The translations under genes were made by a program, and so were the position numbers. DNA of 64,000 nucleotides from Algibacillus agarilyticus (GTDB lineage Bacteria; Pseudomonadota; Gammaproteobacteria; Enterobacterales; Alteromonadaceae). Of the stretch, positions 48,072 through 56,096 are shown piece after piece; position 1 is the stretch's first letter; each line of letters begins with the position of its first letter. The stretch lies in contig NZ_QMED01000004.1 of NCBI RefSeq assembly GCF_003286125.1, positions 124,001-188,000 on the forward strand, read 5' to 3'. The notes under the pieces were generated by a model, which ran no database searches, was not told where the DNA came from, and was given only the letters and a program-made list of their open reading frames with translations.

Positions 48072-49007
48072 TTAATCTTGATTAACTTCGTAACCTGATG
48101 GCCAAGTGCAATTTATATTTTTATATAAATTACGTATTTTATTAACTAATTCAGCGTCAGGTTTTTGTTCAGCCCATTTCACATTTTTTTCAATGTTTAA
48201 AGGATTTGCCGTACCGACTAATGTTGAACAAATAGCGGGATGATTAATTGCAAACTGTAAAGCTAACGCTGTTGGGTCGACACCGTGCTGTAAACACAAT
48301 TTAACCGCTTGCTGGCTAACCTTAAGTAATTCCGCAGAACCAGGGTGCCATTCTGGTGCACCACGCTCGGTTAATAACCCCATGCCTGTCGCGGATGCAT
48401 TAACAACCCCTACCCCTTTATTTTGTAATTCAGGTAGTAAGGCTTCAAGCGACGTATCGTGTAAGGCATAGCGGCAATAAGATAATATGCAATCAATATC
48501 AAAATGCTTTAGGGTTTCTGAAAACACATGAATTGGATAACCGGTTACCCCTAAATAACGAATTTTTCCTTCTTGTTTTAACGCTTGTAAACACGGTATT
48601 GCCTCTTCAAAAACTTGTTGCAAATGACCAAATTCAATATCATGTAAATACAAAATATCGACGCCATCAACCTGCAAGCGCTTAAGGCTTTCATCTAAGC
48701 TTCTGCGTATTCTTTGCGGTGAAAAGTCAAAATCAACAAATTCAGACCCATAACGGCCCACTTTAGTGGATAAAATATATTTATCACGCGGGATCGTTTT
48801 AAGTGCTTTACCTAATACCGTTTCTGCAACAGTCGCACCATAATAAGGCGATACATCAATATGATTAATGCCTAAATCAACCGCGGTATGAACGGTTTTT
48901 ATGCCTTCAGCTTCGCTTATATTTCTAAAAACACTACCCAATGGAGAAGCGCCATAACTAAGCTGTGACAGCGATAGTTCGGTTTTACCTAATTTATTGT
49001 ATTGCAT
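48072..49007 (-). CDS. L-galactose dehydrogenase-like aldo-keto reductase
   Basis: 311 residues, (beta/alpha)8 AKR fold. It is strikingly like plant L-galactose dehydrogenase: YGASPLGSVF (about 18-27), DVSPYYGAT, VDILYLHDIEFGHLQQ, LKQEGKIRYLGVTGYP, ILSYCRY, MGLLTERGAPEWHPGSAEL and a C-terminal WPSG all have counterparts there. The tetrad Asp (HIDVSP), Tyr (YYG), Lys (STKVGR) and His (LHDIE) is complete. It oxidises L-galactose at C1 to L-galactono-lactone with NAD(P)+. The family also includes L-fucose/D-threo-aldose dehydrogenases, which is the main alternative. Seven bp after the lactonase gene, same operon. Confidence 0.85.
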   Translation of the reverse strand: MQYNKLGKTELSLSQLSYGASPLGSVFRNISEAEGIKTVHTAVDLGINHIDVSPYYGATVAETVLGKALKTIPRDKYILSTKVGRYGSEFVDFDFSPQRIRRSLDESLKRLQVDGVDILYLHDIEFGHLQQVFEEAIPCLQALKQEGKIRYLGVTGYPIHVFSETLKHFDIDCILSYCRYALHDTSLEALLPELQNKGVGVVNASATGMGLLTERGAPEWHPGSAELLKVSQQAVKLCLQHGVDPTALALQFAINHPAICSTLVGTANPLNIEKNVKWAEQKPDAELVNKIRNLYKNINCTWPSGYEVNQD

Positions 49008-49014
49008 TATCTAC

Positions 49015-49848
49015 CTACTGAATTTTATAAAATCGAGCGGCATTTTCACCAAATACTGCATCAAAATGAGTGGGATAATATTGATTAACAAAATCACTCA
49101 CAATATCTTTAATTTGTGGGTATTCGCCGCCCAATAAACACACGGGCCAATCAGAACCAAACATAATTCGAGATGGACCAAACGCATCAAAAACGGCGGT
49201 TAAATAGGGAGTGAAATCCTCTTGGGTCCAATTATTGACATCCGCTTCGGTTACCATGCCCGATACTTTACAATATACATTGTCATGCTTAGCTAGTGTG
49301 TTTATACCTAATTGCCACGCCGCAAATTCTTGTTGATTACCGATTTTAGGTTTAGCGATATGATCAATAACAATAGGTAATTTCGTAAACTGTTTTGCAA
49401 GTTCACAGGCTTGGGGTAACTGATGCGAAAAAATGAGCAGGTCGTATGTATAATTTTCTGCTTCAATGGTTTTCAATCCTGCAATAAACGCCTCTTCTAG
49501 CATAAAATTAGGATCAATTTCATCTTGCAACACGTGTCTAAACCCAACCAATTTTGCATTCGCTTTATAATCGGTTAATTGCTCTGTTAAATTTTTGCTT
49601 TTTAAATCTATCCACCCAACAACACCTTTAATAAAGGCGTATTCTTGTGCTAAATCCAGTAGCCAATTGGTTTCAATTAACGTTTGTCGAGCTTGCACCG
49701 CAATGCAACCTTCCAATTTAGACTGATTTAAAACGTGAGCTAAATCTTCAGGTAAAAAATCACGTTGTAAAACACCTTGTTCGGCACTTATCCAACCATA
49801 ATCTGCTTCGGTGTAGTGCCAAAAATGTTGATGAGCATCTATTTTCAT
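49015..49848 (-). CDS. Amidohydrolase-2 family sugar lactonase
   Basis: 277 residues, COG3618 family. The metal site is visible as DAHQHFWHY (HxH, residues 5-8), VIDHIAKP (His near 172) and MFGSDWPVC (Asp near 235). The family includes L-fuconolactonase and L-rhamnono/L-galactono-1,4-lactonases. Placed between an L-galactose dehydrogenase-like gene and an L-galactonate dehydrogenase-like gene, it most likely opens L-galactono-1,4-lactone to L-galactonate. It starts one base after the ADH stop codon, indicating translational coupling. Confidence 0.83.
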   Translation of the reverse strand: MKIDAHQHFWHYTEADYGWISAEQGVLQRDFLPEDLAHVLNQSKLEGCIAVQARQTLIETNWLLDLAQEYAFIKGVVGWIDLKSKNLTEQLTDYKANAKLVGFRHVLQDEIDPNFMLEEAFIAGLKTIEAENYTYDLLIFSHQLPQACELAKQFTKLPIVIDHIAKPKIGNQQEFAAWQLGINTLAKHDNVYCKVSGMVTEADVNNWTQEDFTPYLTAVFDAFGPSRIMFGSDWPVCLLGGEYPQIKDIVSDFVNQYYPTHFDAVFGENAARFYKIQ

Positions 49849-49849
49849 A

Positions 49850-50863
49850 TTAATCCATCTCTACTACTGCTTTAATAACGCCTGATTCAGGCTTTACCCA
49901 CTGGGTAAAATCTTCTATTAAATTACTAAATTTACCCGTATGGGTAACAAAAGAGCGCCCTTTTACTCGACCATCACGAATACACGCAACCACATGTTCG
50001 AAGTCTTGTTTTGTCGCATTGCGACTCCCTAATAGTGTGGTTTCACGTTTATGAAACTCGGGATCATCAAATGAAATACTCGCTTTTACCACACTGACAA
50101 AAACAATACGCCCACCATGACCTAAGTTGTAGAATGCAGATTCCATGGCTTTAGGGTTACCTGAGCAATCAATAATTACAGATGGAAATTCACCATCGGT
50201 TAATTGTTCTAATTCTGCTTTCATATCACCTAACGCATTAACGGTGCCAGATACATCATATTCTTCACGACAAAAAGCAAGCTTGTCTTCTTTAACATCC
50301 GAAACAATCACACGTGCACCCGCCACTTGAGCAAACTGTAATGCACCAATACCAATAGGGCCTGCACCTAATATTAATACCGTATCGTTTGAAGTTATAG
50401 CAGCACGTCTCACCGCATGAGCACCTATAGCTAAACATTCAATTAATGCCATGTCTTTAAAATCAAGTCCATCTGTCGGGACTACTGCCGATTCAGGTAC
50501 AACAATATATTCAGCCATTCCACCATCACGATGCACGCCAATAACTTCAATATTACTACAACAATTAGGTTTTTCATTACGGCATGCAGCACATTGACCA
50601 CAGCTTAAATAAGGAATGATATAAACTGATGCTCCCGCTTTTAGGTTACTCCCTTCACCTAACGTCTCAATAACGCCTGATAACTCATGCCCTAATACTC
50701 GTGGGTATTGAAAATAGGGTTGATTACCCCCAAAGGCATGAATATCAGTGCCACATATACCGATCGCTTTAATTTTAACTAACACTTCTCCCTGCTTAGG
50801 AAAAGGCTTGTCAACCTGCTTTGATTCTAAAAAACCGGGTTCGACACAAACAATTGATTTCAT
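49850..50863 (-). CDS. Zinc alcohol dehydrogenase, LgoD/YjjN-like L-galactonate 5-dehydrogenase
   Basis: 337 residues, medium-chain Zn dehydrogenase. Catalytic zinc: GICGTDIHAFGGNQP (Cys about 38) and GHE (about 59-61). Structural zinc: CGQCAACRNEKPNCC (about 92-106). Rossmann motif GAGPIGIGAL (about 167). From memory it matches E. coli YjjN/LgoD closely: GGNQPxFxYPRVLGHE, NCCxxIxVIGVHxDGG, AHAVRRAAI and DPEFHKxETTxxGSRNAT. LgoD oxidises L-galactonate to D-tagaturonate. First gene of the five-gene operon, 120 bp downstream of a candidate operator. Confidence 0.85.
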   Translation of the reverse strand: MKSIVCVEPGFLESKQVDKPFPKQGEVLVKIKAIGICGTDIHAFGGNQPYFQYPRVLGHELSGVIETLGEGSNLKAGASVYIIPYLSCGQCAACRNEKPNCCSNIEVIGVHRDGGMAEYIVVPESAVVPTDGLDFKDMALIECLAIGAHAVRRAAITSNDTVLILGAGPIGIGALQFAQVAGARVIVSDVKEDKLAFCREEYDVSGTVNALGDMKAELEQLTDGEFPSVIIDCSGNPKAMESAFYNLGHGGRIVFVSVVKASISFDDPEFHKRETTLLGSRNATKQDFEHVVACIRDGRVKGRSFVTHTGKFSNLIEDFTQWVKPESGVIKAVVEMD

Positions 50864-51186
50864 GTTATCTGTTTACCTAACGTTTATATTTAACACTTAT
50901 GTTTTACATATTAACACTTTCTGCAATAAACACTAATATTTTTTATATATGATTTATCGAATTCATGAATATACAGGCAAAACACATTGTTAACAATAAA
51001 CTTTATTTTATACTATCACAATTCATCTTTTAGTGATGATAGCAATCAGCGTATGTCGTTAGGCTATATCTTGATCCTCTGTTAAAATTGATAAAATATA
51101 ATAATATATTGAATATTTATCCCTATGATTTATTAGTTAATCATTAAATATTCTGACCTGTCTCATACCGATAATTAGAGAAATAA
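50864..51186. promoter_or_regulatory. Divergent spacer, L-galactose operon / thiamine-cluster receptor
   Basis: 323 bp, very AT-rich. It contains the second copy of the 18-bp operator candidate at 50984-51001. I looked for the conserved parts of a TPP riboswitch upstream of the receptor and found none. Confidence 0.5.
50984..51001. promoter_or_regulatory. Candidate operator, copy 2
   Basis: ACATTGTTAACAATAAAC, identical over 18 bases to 10922-10939. The palindrome ATTGTTAACAAT is at 50986-50997, 123 bp upstream of the LgoD-like gene and 190 bp upstream of the divergent receptor gene. Confidence 0.5.
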
Positions 51187-53286
51187 ATGAAAACCAAATC
51201 TGTTTTAATCACATCAAGCTTATTAGCGACATCATCTGTCCTATTAGTAAACGCAAACGAACAAGACAATAAATCAACTTCAGATATTGAACGGATTCAG
51301 ATATTAGGCGATTTTCGAGATAATGATGTATTAAGAGCGTCTTCATCTATAAGTGTATTAAACAATCAAGTGATTGAACGCCGAACGGCAAATCACCTTG
51401 AAGAAATATTCTCTGCAGCTCCCAATTTAACGTATTCAAGTGGAAGCTCTCGTGCTCGTTATTTTCAAATAAGAGGAATAGGCATTAGTGGTGAGTTTGC
51501 TGATCCTGTTTTACCGTCTGTTGGGTTAATCATAGATAATGTTGATTTTACGGGTATTGGTAGCGGCGCAACGTTATATGATATGGCACAAGCTGAAATT
51601 TATCGAGGTCCGCAAGGCACACGTTTTGGCGCCAATGCATTAGCCGGCATGATTTACCTAGAAAGCAAACCACCGACAGAAAAAACAGAAGCTAATATCA
51701 CATTAGGGATGGGTAATTACAGCAACCGTGAAGTCGCGGGTAGTGTTTCAACAGCTATTACCGATACGATAACAGCACGATTTGCAGCCCATAAATATCA
51801 CAGTAATGGTTTTATCAAAAATACACACCTTGGCCGCACTGATACCAATGATCGAGATGAAGTCACTCTTCGCAGTAAATTTCGTTGGCAAGCTGATGCT
51901 GATACCCAAGTGGATGTGAGTTTATTTCATATTAATATTAAAAACGGTTACGACGCATTTAGTTTAGATAACACACGTGAAACATTATCGGATCAGCCAG
52001 GAAAAGATACTCAAAAAACCAATGCGGCCAGTGTCTTCATCGATCATGTATTGAATGATGCGGTTCGCATACAAGCGATTTCGAGTTATGCCGATAGTAA
52101 TATCCAGTATGGTTATGATGAAGACTGGAGTTTTGTAGGTATTGACCCAGATTGGGAATACAGTGCTATTGATAACTATACTAGAGGCCGTGAAAATGTT
52201 GTGGGTGAAATCAGAGCGTTATCTGAAGACCAAGGTCGATTATTTGCTGATACCACCGATTGGATCGCGGGTATCTATTACAAAAAGTCGGTTGAAGACC
52301 TACAGCGCCAACAGACTGATTTAGCGAGTGATTATTACCATGGTTTAGAATCTGAAAAGTATGCCCTATTTGGTCAGTTAGATACTCAGGTTAATGATGT
52401 TTTCTCAACTGAATTTGGTTTGCGATTTGAAAAACACAACGATAATTACCGTAATAGTGATGCTTATTTTGTCAGTCCGACATACAACATGTGGGGGGGT
52501 AAGTTTGTCGCTAACTTTAAAATAAGCGAAGACGAGCATGCTTATGCCTCGATTAATCGAGGTTATAAAGTGGGTGGCTTTAATGTATCAAGTTCAATCA
52601 CTGATCAAGCTGAAAGACAATTTAGCCCAGAATATTTATGGAATTTTGAAGTCGGTTATAAATTTGATTTTCCACAACATAATGCTTGGTTAAATACCGC
52701 CTTATTTACGATGGAACGTTATAACGTGCAAGTACAAGATGATAAAGAAATAATAAGAGAAAACAGTAGTACTGAGTTTATCTCAGTTACGGGTAATGCC
52801 GACGTCGGTTTCAGCCGTGGTGTAGAGCTAGAAATGGGCTGGCAACCTCATCAAGATATTACACTTTTTGGTAGCTTAGGGTTATTAAAAGCTAAATTTG
52901 AAGGTTATACCACCGTCAGCGGCCAGCAAATACAAACTGAAGAGTTATCTCACTCTCCGAGTTATACCTATAGCCTAGGCACAAAAATTAACTTAACTGA
53001 CAAGTTTGATATTAATATTGAAGTCGAAGGTAAAGATGATTACCGCTTTTCAGATAGTGATCATGACACTCGATCTGTGTCTTATAACTTGATTCATCTT
53101 AGCCTCAACTACCAACTTGATGATTGGCTTATTAAGTTATGGGCCCGCAATTTAAATGATACGGATTATTATGTTCGTGGCTTTGGTAGCTTTGGTAACG
53201 ACCCTCGTAAAGAATATATGACTGAACCTTATTTCCAATATGGAGAACGTCATACTTGGGGCTTGAAAGCAGAATATACATTTTAA
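51187..53286 (+). CDS. TonB-dependent outer-membrane receptor, probably for thiamine or a precursor
   Basis: 699 residues. Signal peptide MKTKSVLITSSLLATSSVLLVNA, plug domain with SARYFQIRGIGI and AEIYRGPQGTRFGANALAGMIYL (about 137-160), and a barrel ending HTWGLKAEYTF with terminal Phe. The short length is that of siderophore/vitamin receptors, not of the 1,198-residue carbohydrate receptor at 7.3 kb. It is followed on the same strand by a thiamine-binding-family protein, a PnuC-type transporter and a kinase. That gene set suggests uptake of thiamine or a moiety of it. The alternative, an oligosaccharide receptor of the divergent operon, cannot be excluded. Confidence 0.75.
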   Translation: MKTKSVLITSSLLATSSVLLVNANEQDNKSTSDIERIQILGDFRDNDVLRASSSISVLNNQVIERRTANHLEEIFSAAPNLTYSSGSSRARYFQIRGIGISGEFADPVLPSVGLIIDNVDFTGIGSGATLYDMAQAEIYRGPQGTRFGANALAGMIYLESKPPTEKTEANITLGMGNYSNREVAGSVSTAITDTITARFAAHKYHSNGFIKNTHLGRTDTNDRDEVTLRSKFRWQADADTQVDVSLFHINIKNGYDAFSLDNTRETLSDQPGKDTQKTNAASVFIDHVLNDAVRIQAISSYADSNIQYGYDEDWSFVGIDPDWEYSAIDNYTRGRENVVGEIRALSEDQGRLFADTTDWIAGIYYKKSVEDLQRQQTDLASDYYHGLESEKYALFGQLDTQVNDVFSTEFGLRFEKHNDNYRNSDAYFVSPTYNMWGGKFVANFKISEDEHAYASINRGYKVGGFNVSSSITDQAERQFSPEYLWNFEVGYKFDFPQHNAWLNTALFTMERYNVQVQDDKEIIRENSSTEFISVTGNADVGFSRGVELEMGWQPHQDITLFGSLGLLKAKFEGYTTVSGQQIQTEELSHSPSYTYSLGTKINLTDKFDINIEVEGKDDYRFSDSDHDTRSVSYNLIHLSLNYQLDDWLIKLWARNLNDTDYYVRGFGSFGNDPRKEYMTEPYFQYGERHTWGLKAEYTF

Positions 53287-53289
53287 TAG

Positions 53290-53315
53290 TAGGCTACCGC
53301 AAGGTAGCCTATTTT
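53290..53315 (+). terminator. Hairpin between receptor and thiamine-binding gene
   Basis: Stem TAGGCTACC / GGTAGCCTA with the tetraloop GCAA, followed by TTTTC. It lies directly after the receptor stop codon and probably gives partial termination, lowering expression of the three downstream genes relative to the receptor. Confidence 0.65.
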
Positions 53316-53335
53316 CTATTTATAGAGACTAAATA

Positions 53336-53605
53336 ATGGAATTATCCATAGAGATCAGTTTATACCCTTTAGCACAGCAAGATTATGAAGACGTCATTTG
53401 GCAGTTCATAAAGCAATTACATCAACATGCCGATTTAACAATTACGACCAATGGCATGAGCACACTGGTTAGCGGTGAATATGATGCTGTTATGAGCAAG
53501 GTCATGGCTGAAATCAAAAAAGTACATCAACAATTAGGCATGAGTATATTTGTTTGTAAATTTGTGCCAAGTGATCGTAGCAACTTTGTATCAAAATACG
53601 GTTAA
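53336..53605 (+). CDS. Thiamine-binding-family protein (MTH1187/YkoF-like)
   Basis: 89 residues, the single-domain size of the PF01910 (thiamine/HMP-binding, formerly DUF77) family. It begins MELSIEISLYPLAQQDYEDVI; the T-T-N-G-M-S-T motif (about 36-42) and the VMAEIKKVHQQLG helix fit the ferredoxin-like fold. Predicted soluble. It starts 50 bp after the receptor gene and ends 3 bp before the PnuC-type transporter gene. It may buffer or deliver thiamine or HMP in the cytoplasm. Confidence 0.75.
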   Translation: MELSIEISLYPLAQQDYEDVIWQFIKQLHQHADLTITTNGMSTLVSGEYDAVMSKVMAEIKKVHQQLGMSIFVCKFVPSDRSNFVSKYG

Positions 53606-53608
53606 AAC

Positions 53609-54241
53609 ATGATTGAATTTATGAATCAAACACTCGGGATGTCGAGTTGGGAATTAATCGCGACTTTGCTTTCTTTGGCTTATGTCATTTTAGCTGCCAA
53701 AGGGCATATTGCATGCTGGCCAGCCGCCTTTTTATCAACGTTGATCTTTACGTTAATCTTTTTTCAGGTCAATTTGTTAATGGACAGCATCTTGAATGTT
53801 TATTATATGGCAATGGCTGTTTTTGGCTTTTGGCAATGGCGTAAACATAAATTGGATACGTTTCCGGATAATGCGTTTGAAGAGCAATTAGATGTTGTTA
53901 GCTGGTCAATAAAACAACATGTTAAATGGATCATCCCACTGATTATCGTTTCCATAATTCTGGGATACTATATGGCGAATCAAACAGCCGCGTCTTACCC
54001 TTATTTAGATACTTTCACCACTGTTTTTGCTATTTATGCGACTTATTTGATCACACAACGCGTGGTTGAAAACTGGCTTTACTGGATCATAATCGATATC
54101 GTTTCAGTGTATTTATATATGAATAAATCACTCATGATAATAGCCGTATTGTTTATGTTGTATACGGTGATTGCTTGTTGGGGATACTTTCAATGGCGAG
54201 TGCTGTTAGCATCAAAAAAGCCGACTAAAATAGCAACGTAA
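53609..54241 (+). CDS. PnuC-family vitamin transporter (thiamine-type, PnuT-like)
   Basis: 210 residues with about seven TM helices. The PnuC features are HIACWPAAFLSTLIFTLIF (conserved W-P), LLMDSILNVYYM (D-x-x-L-N-x-Y) and NWLYWIIIDIVSVYLYMNK (W-x-W/Y-I-x-x-D). PnuC proteins take up nicotinamide riboside; PnuT members take thiamine. The adjoining thiamine-binding protein and kinase favour thiamine. The stop codon overlaps the ATG of the kinase gene, so the two are coupled. Confidence 0.82.
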   Translation: MIEFMNQTLGMSSWELIATLLSLAYVILAAKGHIACWPAAFLSTLIFTLIFFQVNLLMDSILNVYYMAMAVFGFWQWRKHKLDTFPDNAFEEQLDVVSWSIKQHVKWIIPLIIVSIILGYYMANQTAASYPYLDTFTTVFAIYATYLITQRVVENWLYWIIIDIVSVYLYMNKSLMIIAVLFMLYTVIACWGYFQWRVLLASKKPTKIAT

Positions 54242-55101
54242 TGCCAACGCTCACGCATGAAACGATAAACTGGATAGAGACCATACTTAATCAAAGCATT
54301 AAGCGTATTGTCACTATACCGCATGCGTTAACCAATCAGTGTTATAAAATAGAGGCACAATCTGGTGCCTTTTATTTTTTTAAACTGTATAACTCAAACA
54401 AAGTCACACTCAGTGAGCGAAAAACAGAGCAACAAGTCACTGATTTTTTAGCTAACCATAAACTCACACTCAGACCCATTGCTTATCATGATAAATTAGG
54501 GTGTGAACTCTCAAATTATATTGAGGCAGAACCCTTATCTTTATCACCTGAGCAACAACATACGACCATTACATTATTATCTGACTGTTTATTTTATTTA
54601 CATCAATTTAAACAAGAAACTCAGTGCTTACCGTTAATTCAACAACGATTAGTCTACGATGTTCAAAAATTACTTAATATCCGCAATCAAAATACCAACT
54701 GCACTGAAATAGATAAAGGCAGAGTAAAAAGAAATGATAAAACAAATGAGGATACCATTAGGTATATACTTAATTTAGCTGATAAATTAGATAAAGCGGC
54801 CGCACATGATGACGCGCTAAACTGCCTTTGCCATGGTGACTTATCAATACATAACGTATTAGCAAGTACACCGCCGACTATCATTGATTGGGAATACGCT
54901 CGCCGTGCCCCACCTGAATATGACTTAGCCGCCTGTATTACGATTAACCAGCTTAACAAAAGCCAACAAGCCTTATTAATTGACCAGTACTTACAAAAGA
55001 CAGCGTTATCGACAACAGAACAAGACACCTTTAAGTTGCGCACGCAGGATTATATAAGCGTTTTTATGACATTAAATAAACTGTGGTTTAATTTACATTA
55101 A
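54241..55101 (+). CDS. Aminoglycoside-phosphotransferase-fold kinase, probable thiamine kinase
   Basis: 286 residues. The Brenner-type catalytic loop is CLCHGDLSIHNVL (Asp about 200) and the metal-binding IIDWEYARRAPPEYDLA (about 214-230), typical of choline/thiamine kinases. The N-terminal lobe has NQCYKIEAQSGAFYFFKLY with the ATP-anchoring Lys. It starts on the last base of the pnuT-like gene. Phosphorylating the imported vitamin would trap it, consistent with salvage. Function inferred from context. Confidence 0.78.
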   Translation: MPTLTHETINWIETILNQSIKRIVTIPHALTNQCYKIEAQSGAFYFFKLYNSNKVTLSERKTEQQVTDFLANHKLTLRPIAYHDKLGCELSNYIEAEPLSLSPEQQHTTITLLSDCLFYLHQFKQETQCLPLIQQRLVYDVQKLLNIRNQNTNCTEIDKGRVKRNDKTNEDTIRYILNLADKLDKAAAHDDALNCLCHGDLSIHNVLASTPPTIIDWEYARRAPPEYDLAACITINQLNKSQQALLIDQYLQKTALSTTEQDTFKLRTQDYISVFMTLNKLWFNLH

Positions 55102-55118
55102 TTGTTTTTAACCAATAA

Positions 55119-55438
55119 CTAGGGCGTGTTTATCTTTGTCGTATAGATTTTGTTCAATTCCAAAGCGTTTTGATCGCGGCATTGGCTTGATGGCATAGTG
55201 GTTCTACGTCAAAAGCCAATAACAAAGAGCAAAACCTTTTGGATTGAACCCAAAGGGCAGCGCATTTGCCCTATTTCTACTATGTTGCCCCACATGGATG
55301 TGGGGTAAGGTGACTTTGCAGGAGCATAAAGTCTTTATCGCTCTTTTATGTAGAATAACGACACCGCAATCGCTCTGCCTTGTATAAATCGTGCAAATAC
55401 GGCTGCAAAAGCATACACAAAAGATAAACACGCCCTAG
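55119..55438. mobile_element. MITE-like element, family 1, copy B (320 bp)
   Basis: Same length and orientation as the element at 33130-33449, with the same CTAGGGCGTGTTTATCTTT left end and the AAGATAAACACGCCCTAG right end. Only scattered substitutions separate the copies. The internal hairpin CCCCACATGGATGTGGGG is conserved. Confidence 0.85.
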
Positions 55439-55444
55439 CCTCTA

Positions 55445-56095
55445 TTAACAACTTGTGTTGCTCGTATTTTTAATCAATACAATTTTACCTTGGCGGTTAA
55501 AAACTAACTGTACGAGCCTAGATTCAGAATCACTCAAAGCATCAAACGATTTATTTATTTGATCGTCTTTTAGATACACTGGTTTTATCGTATCGTCACA
55601 AAGTGTTAATTTTACGTCTTTGTTTTCTTGATGAAGGTGAGCCATTTTTGCGTAATGTTCGTACTCACCCTGCGCTTGATTATAATCATTATTGAGTTTT
55701 GCCATTTGCGATTGTAACGACGCTTTAAAAGCCAAATAAGCTTGGCGATCCGTTATTATTTCGGCAGATAAACGAGTGGCTAAATTGGGTTCAATAACTT
55801 GAATTGTCACCGCTTCATCTAAGCTTACTTGTGGTTTACTTTGTACAATTGGCATTTGATTTTGTGCTAAACCAAACTCAAAAATATTAATCCCAGTGAT
55901 CAAAACCAAAACAGCACTCGCGAGTGCCGTCCATGATTTAAATGACATGAATGATGACTTCAATTTGGGATCTTGGCGTTTTGCTTTAACTTGTATTCGG
56001 TATTTAACATGATCAGGCAGTGGCGCACGCTTTTTTAACTGTTCATATTGGGTATGAGGTTGCGGCTGTTCAGACGCTGATATTGATTTTTTCAT
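55445..56095 (-). CDS. Probable anti-sigma-type single-pass membrane protein
   Basis: 216 residues. An N-terminal cytoplasmic part of about 50 residues, one TM helix (SWTALASAVLVLITGINIF, about 51-69) and a periplasmic part with a coiled-coil stretch (about 110-150). Its start lies 1 bp after the ECF sigma gene stop codon. That position and topology suggest it holds or modulates the sigma factor, but no zinc-anti-sigma motif (H-x3-C-x2-C) is present. Hence the call rests on context. Confidence 0.55.
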   Translation of the reverse strand: MKKSISASEQPQPHTQYEQLKKRAPLPDHVKYRIQVKAKRQDPKLKSSFMSFKSWTALASAVLVLITGINIFEFGLAQNQMPIVQSKPQVSLDEAVTIQVIEPNLATRLSAEIITDRQAYLAFKASLQSQMAKLNNDYNQAQGEYEHYAKMAHLHQENKDVKLTLCDDTIKPVYLKDDQINKSFDALSDSESRLVQLVFNRQGKIVLIKNTSNTSC

Positions 56096-56096
56096 C

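Noticed and set aside
44782-50863. L-fucose catabolic operon
   Set aside because: Dehydrogenase and lactonase would fit, but the LgoD-like and UxuB/UxaB-like enzymes have no role in the L-fuconate route, and a fuconate dehydratase is missing.
51003-51186. TPP riboswitch upstream of the thiamine-cluster receptor
   Set aside because: The conserved CUGAGA and GGGGUGCC-like segments are not present.
55204-55431. Minus-strand ORF of 75 codons inside the family 1 MITE
   Set aside because: It lies entirely inside the repeat, is Cys-rich without domain features, and no corresponding 75-codon ORF stands out in the sister copy at 33 kb.
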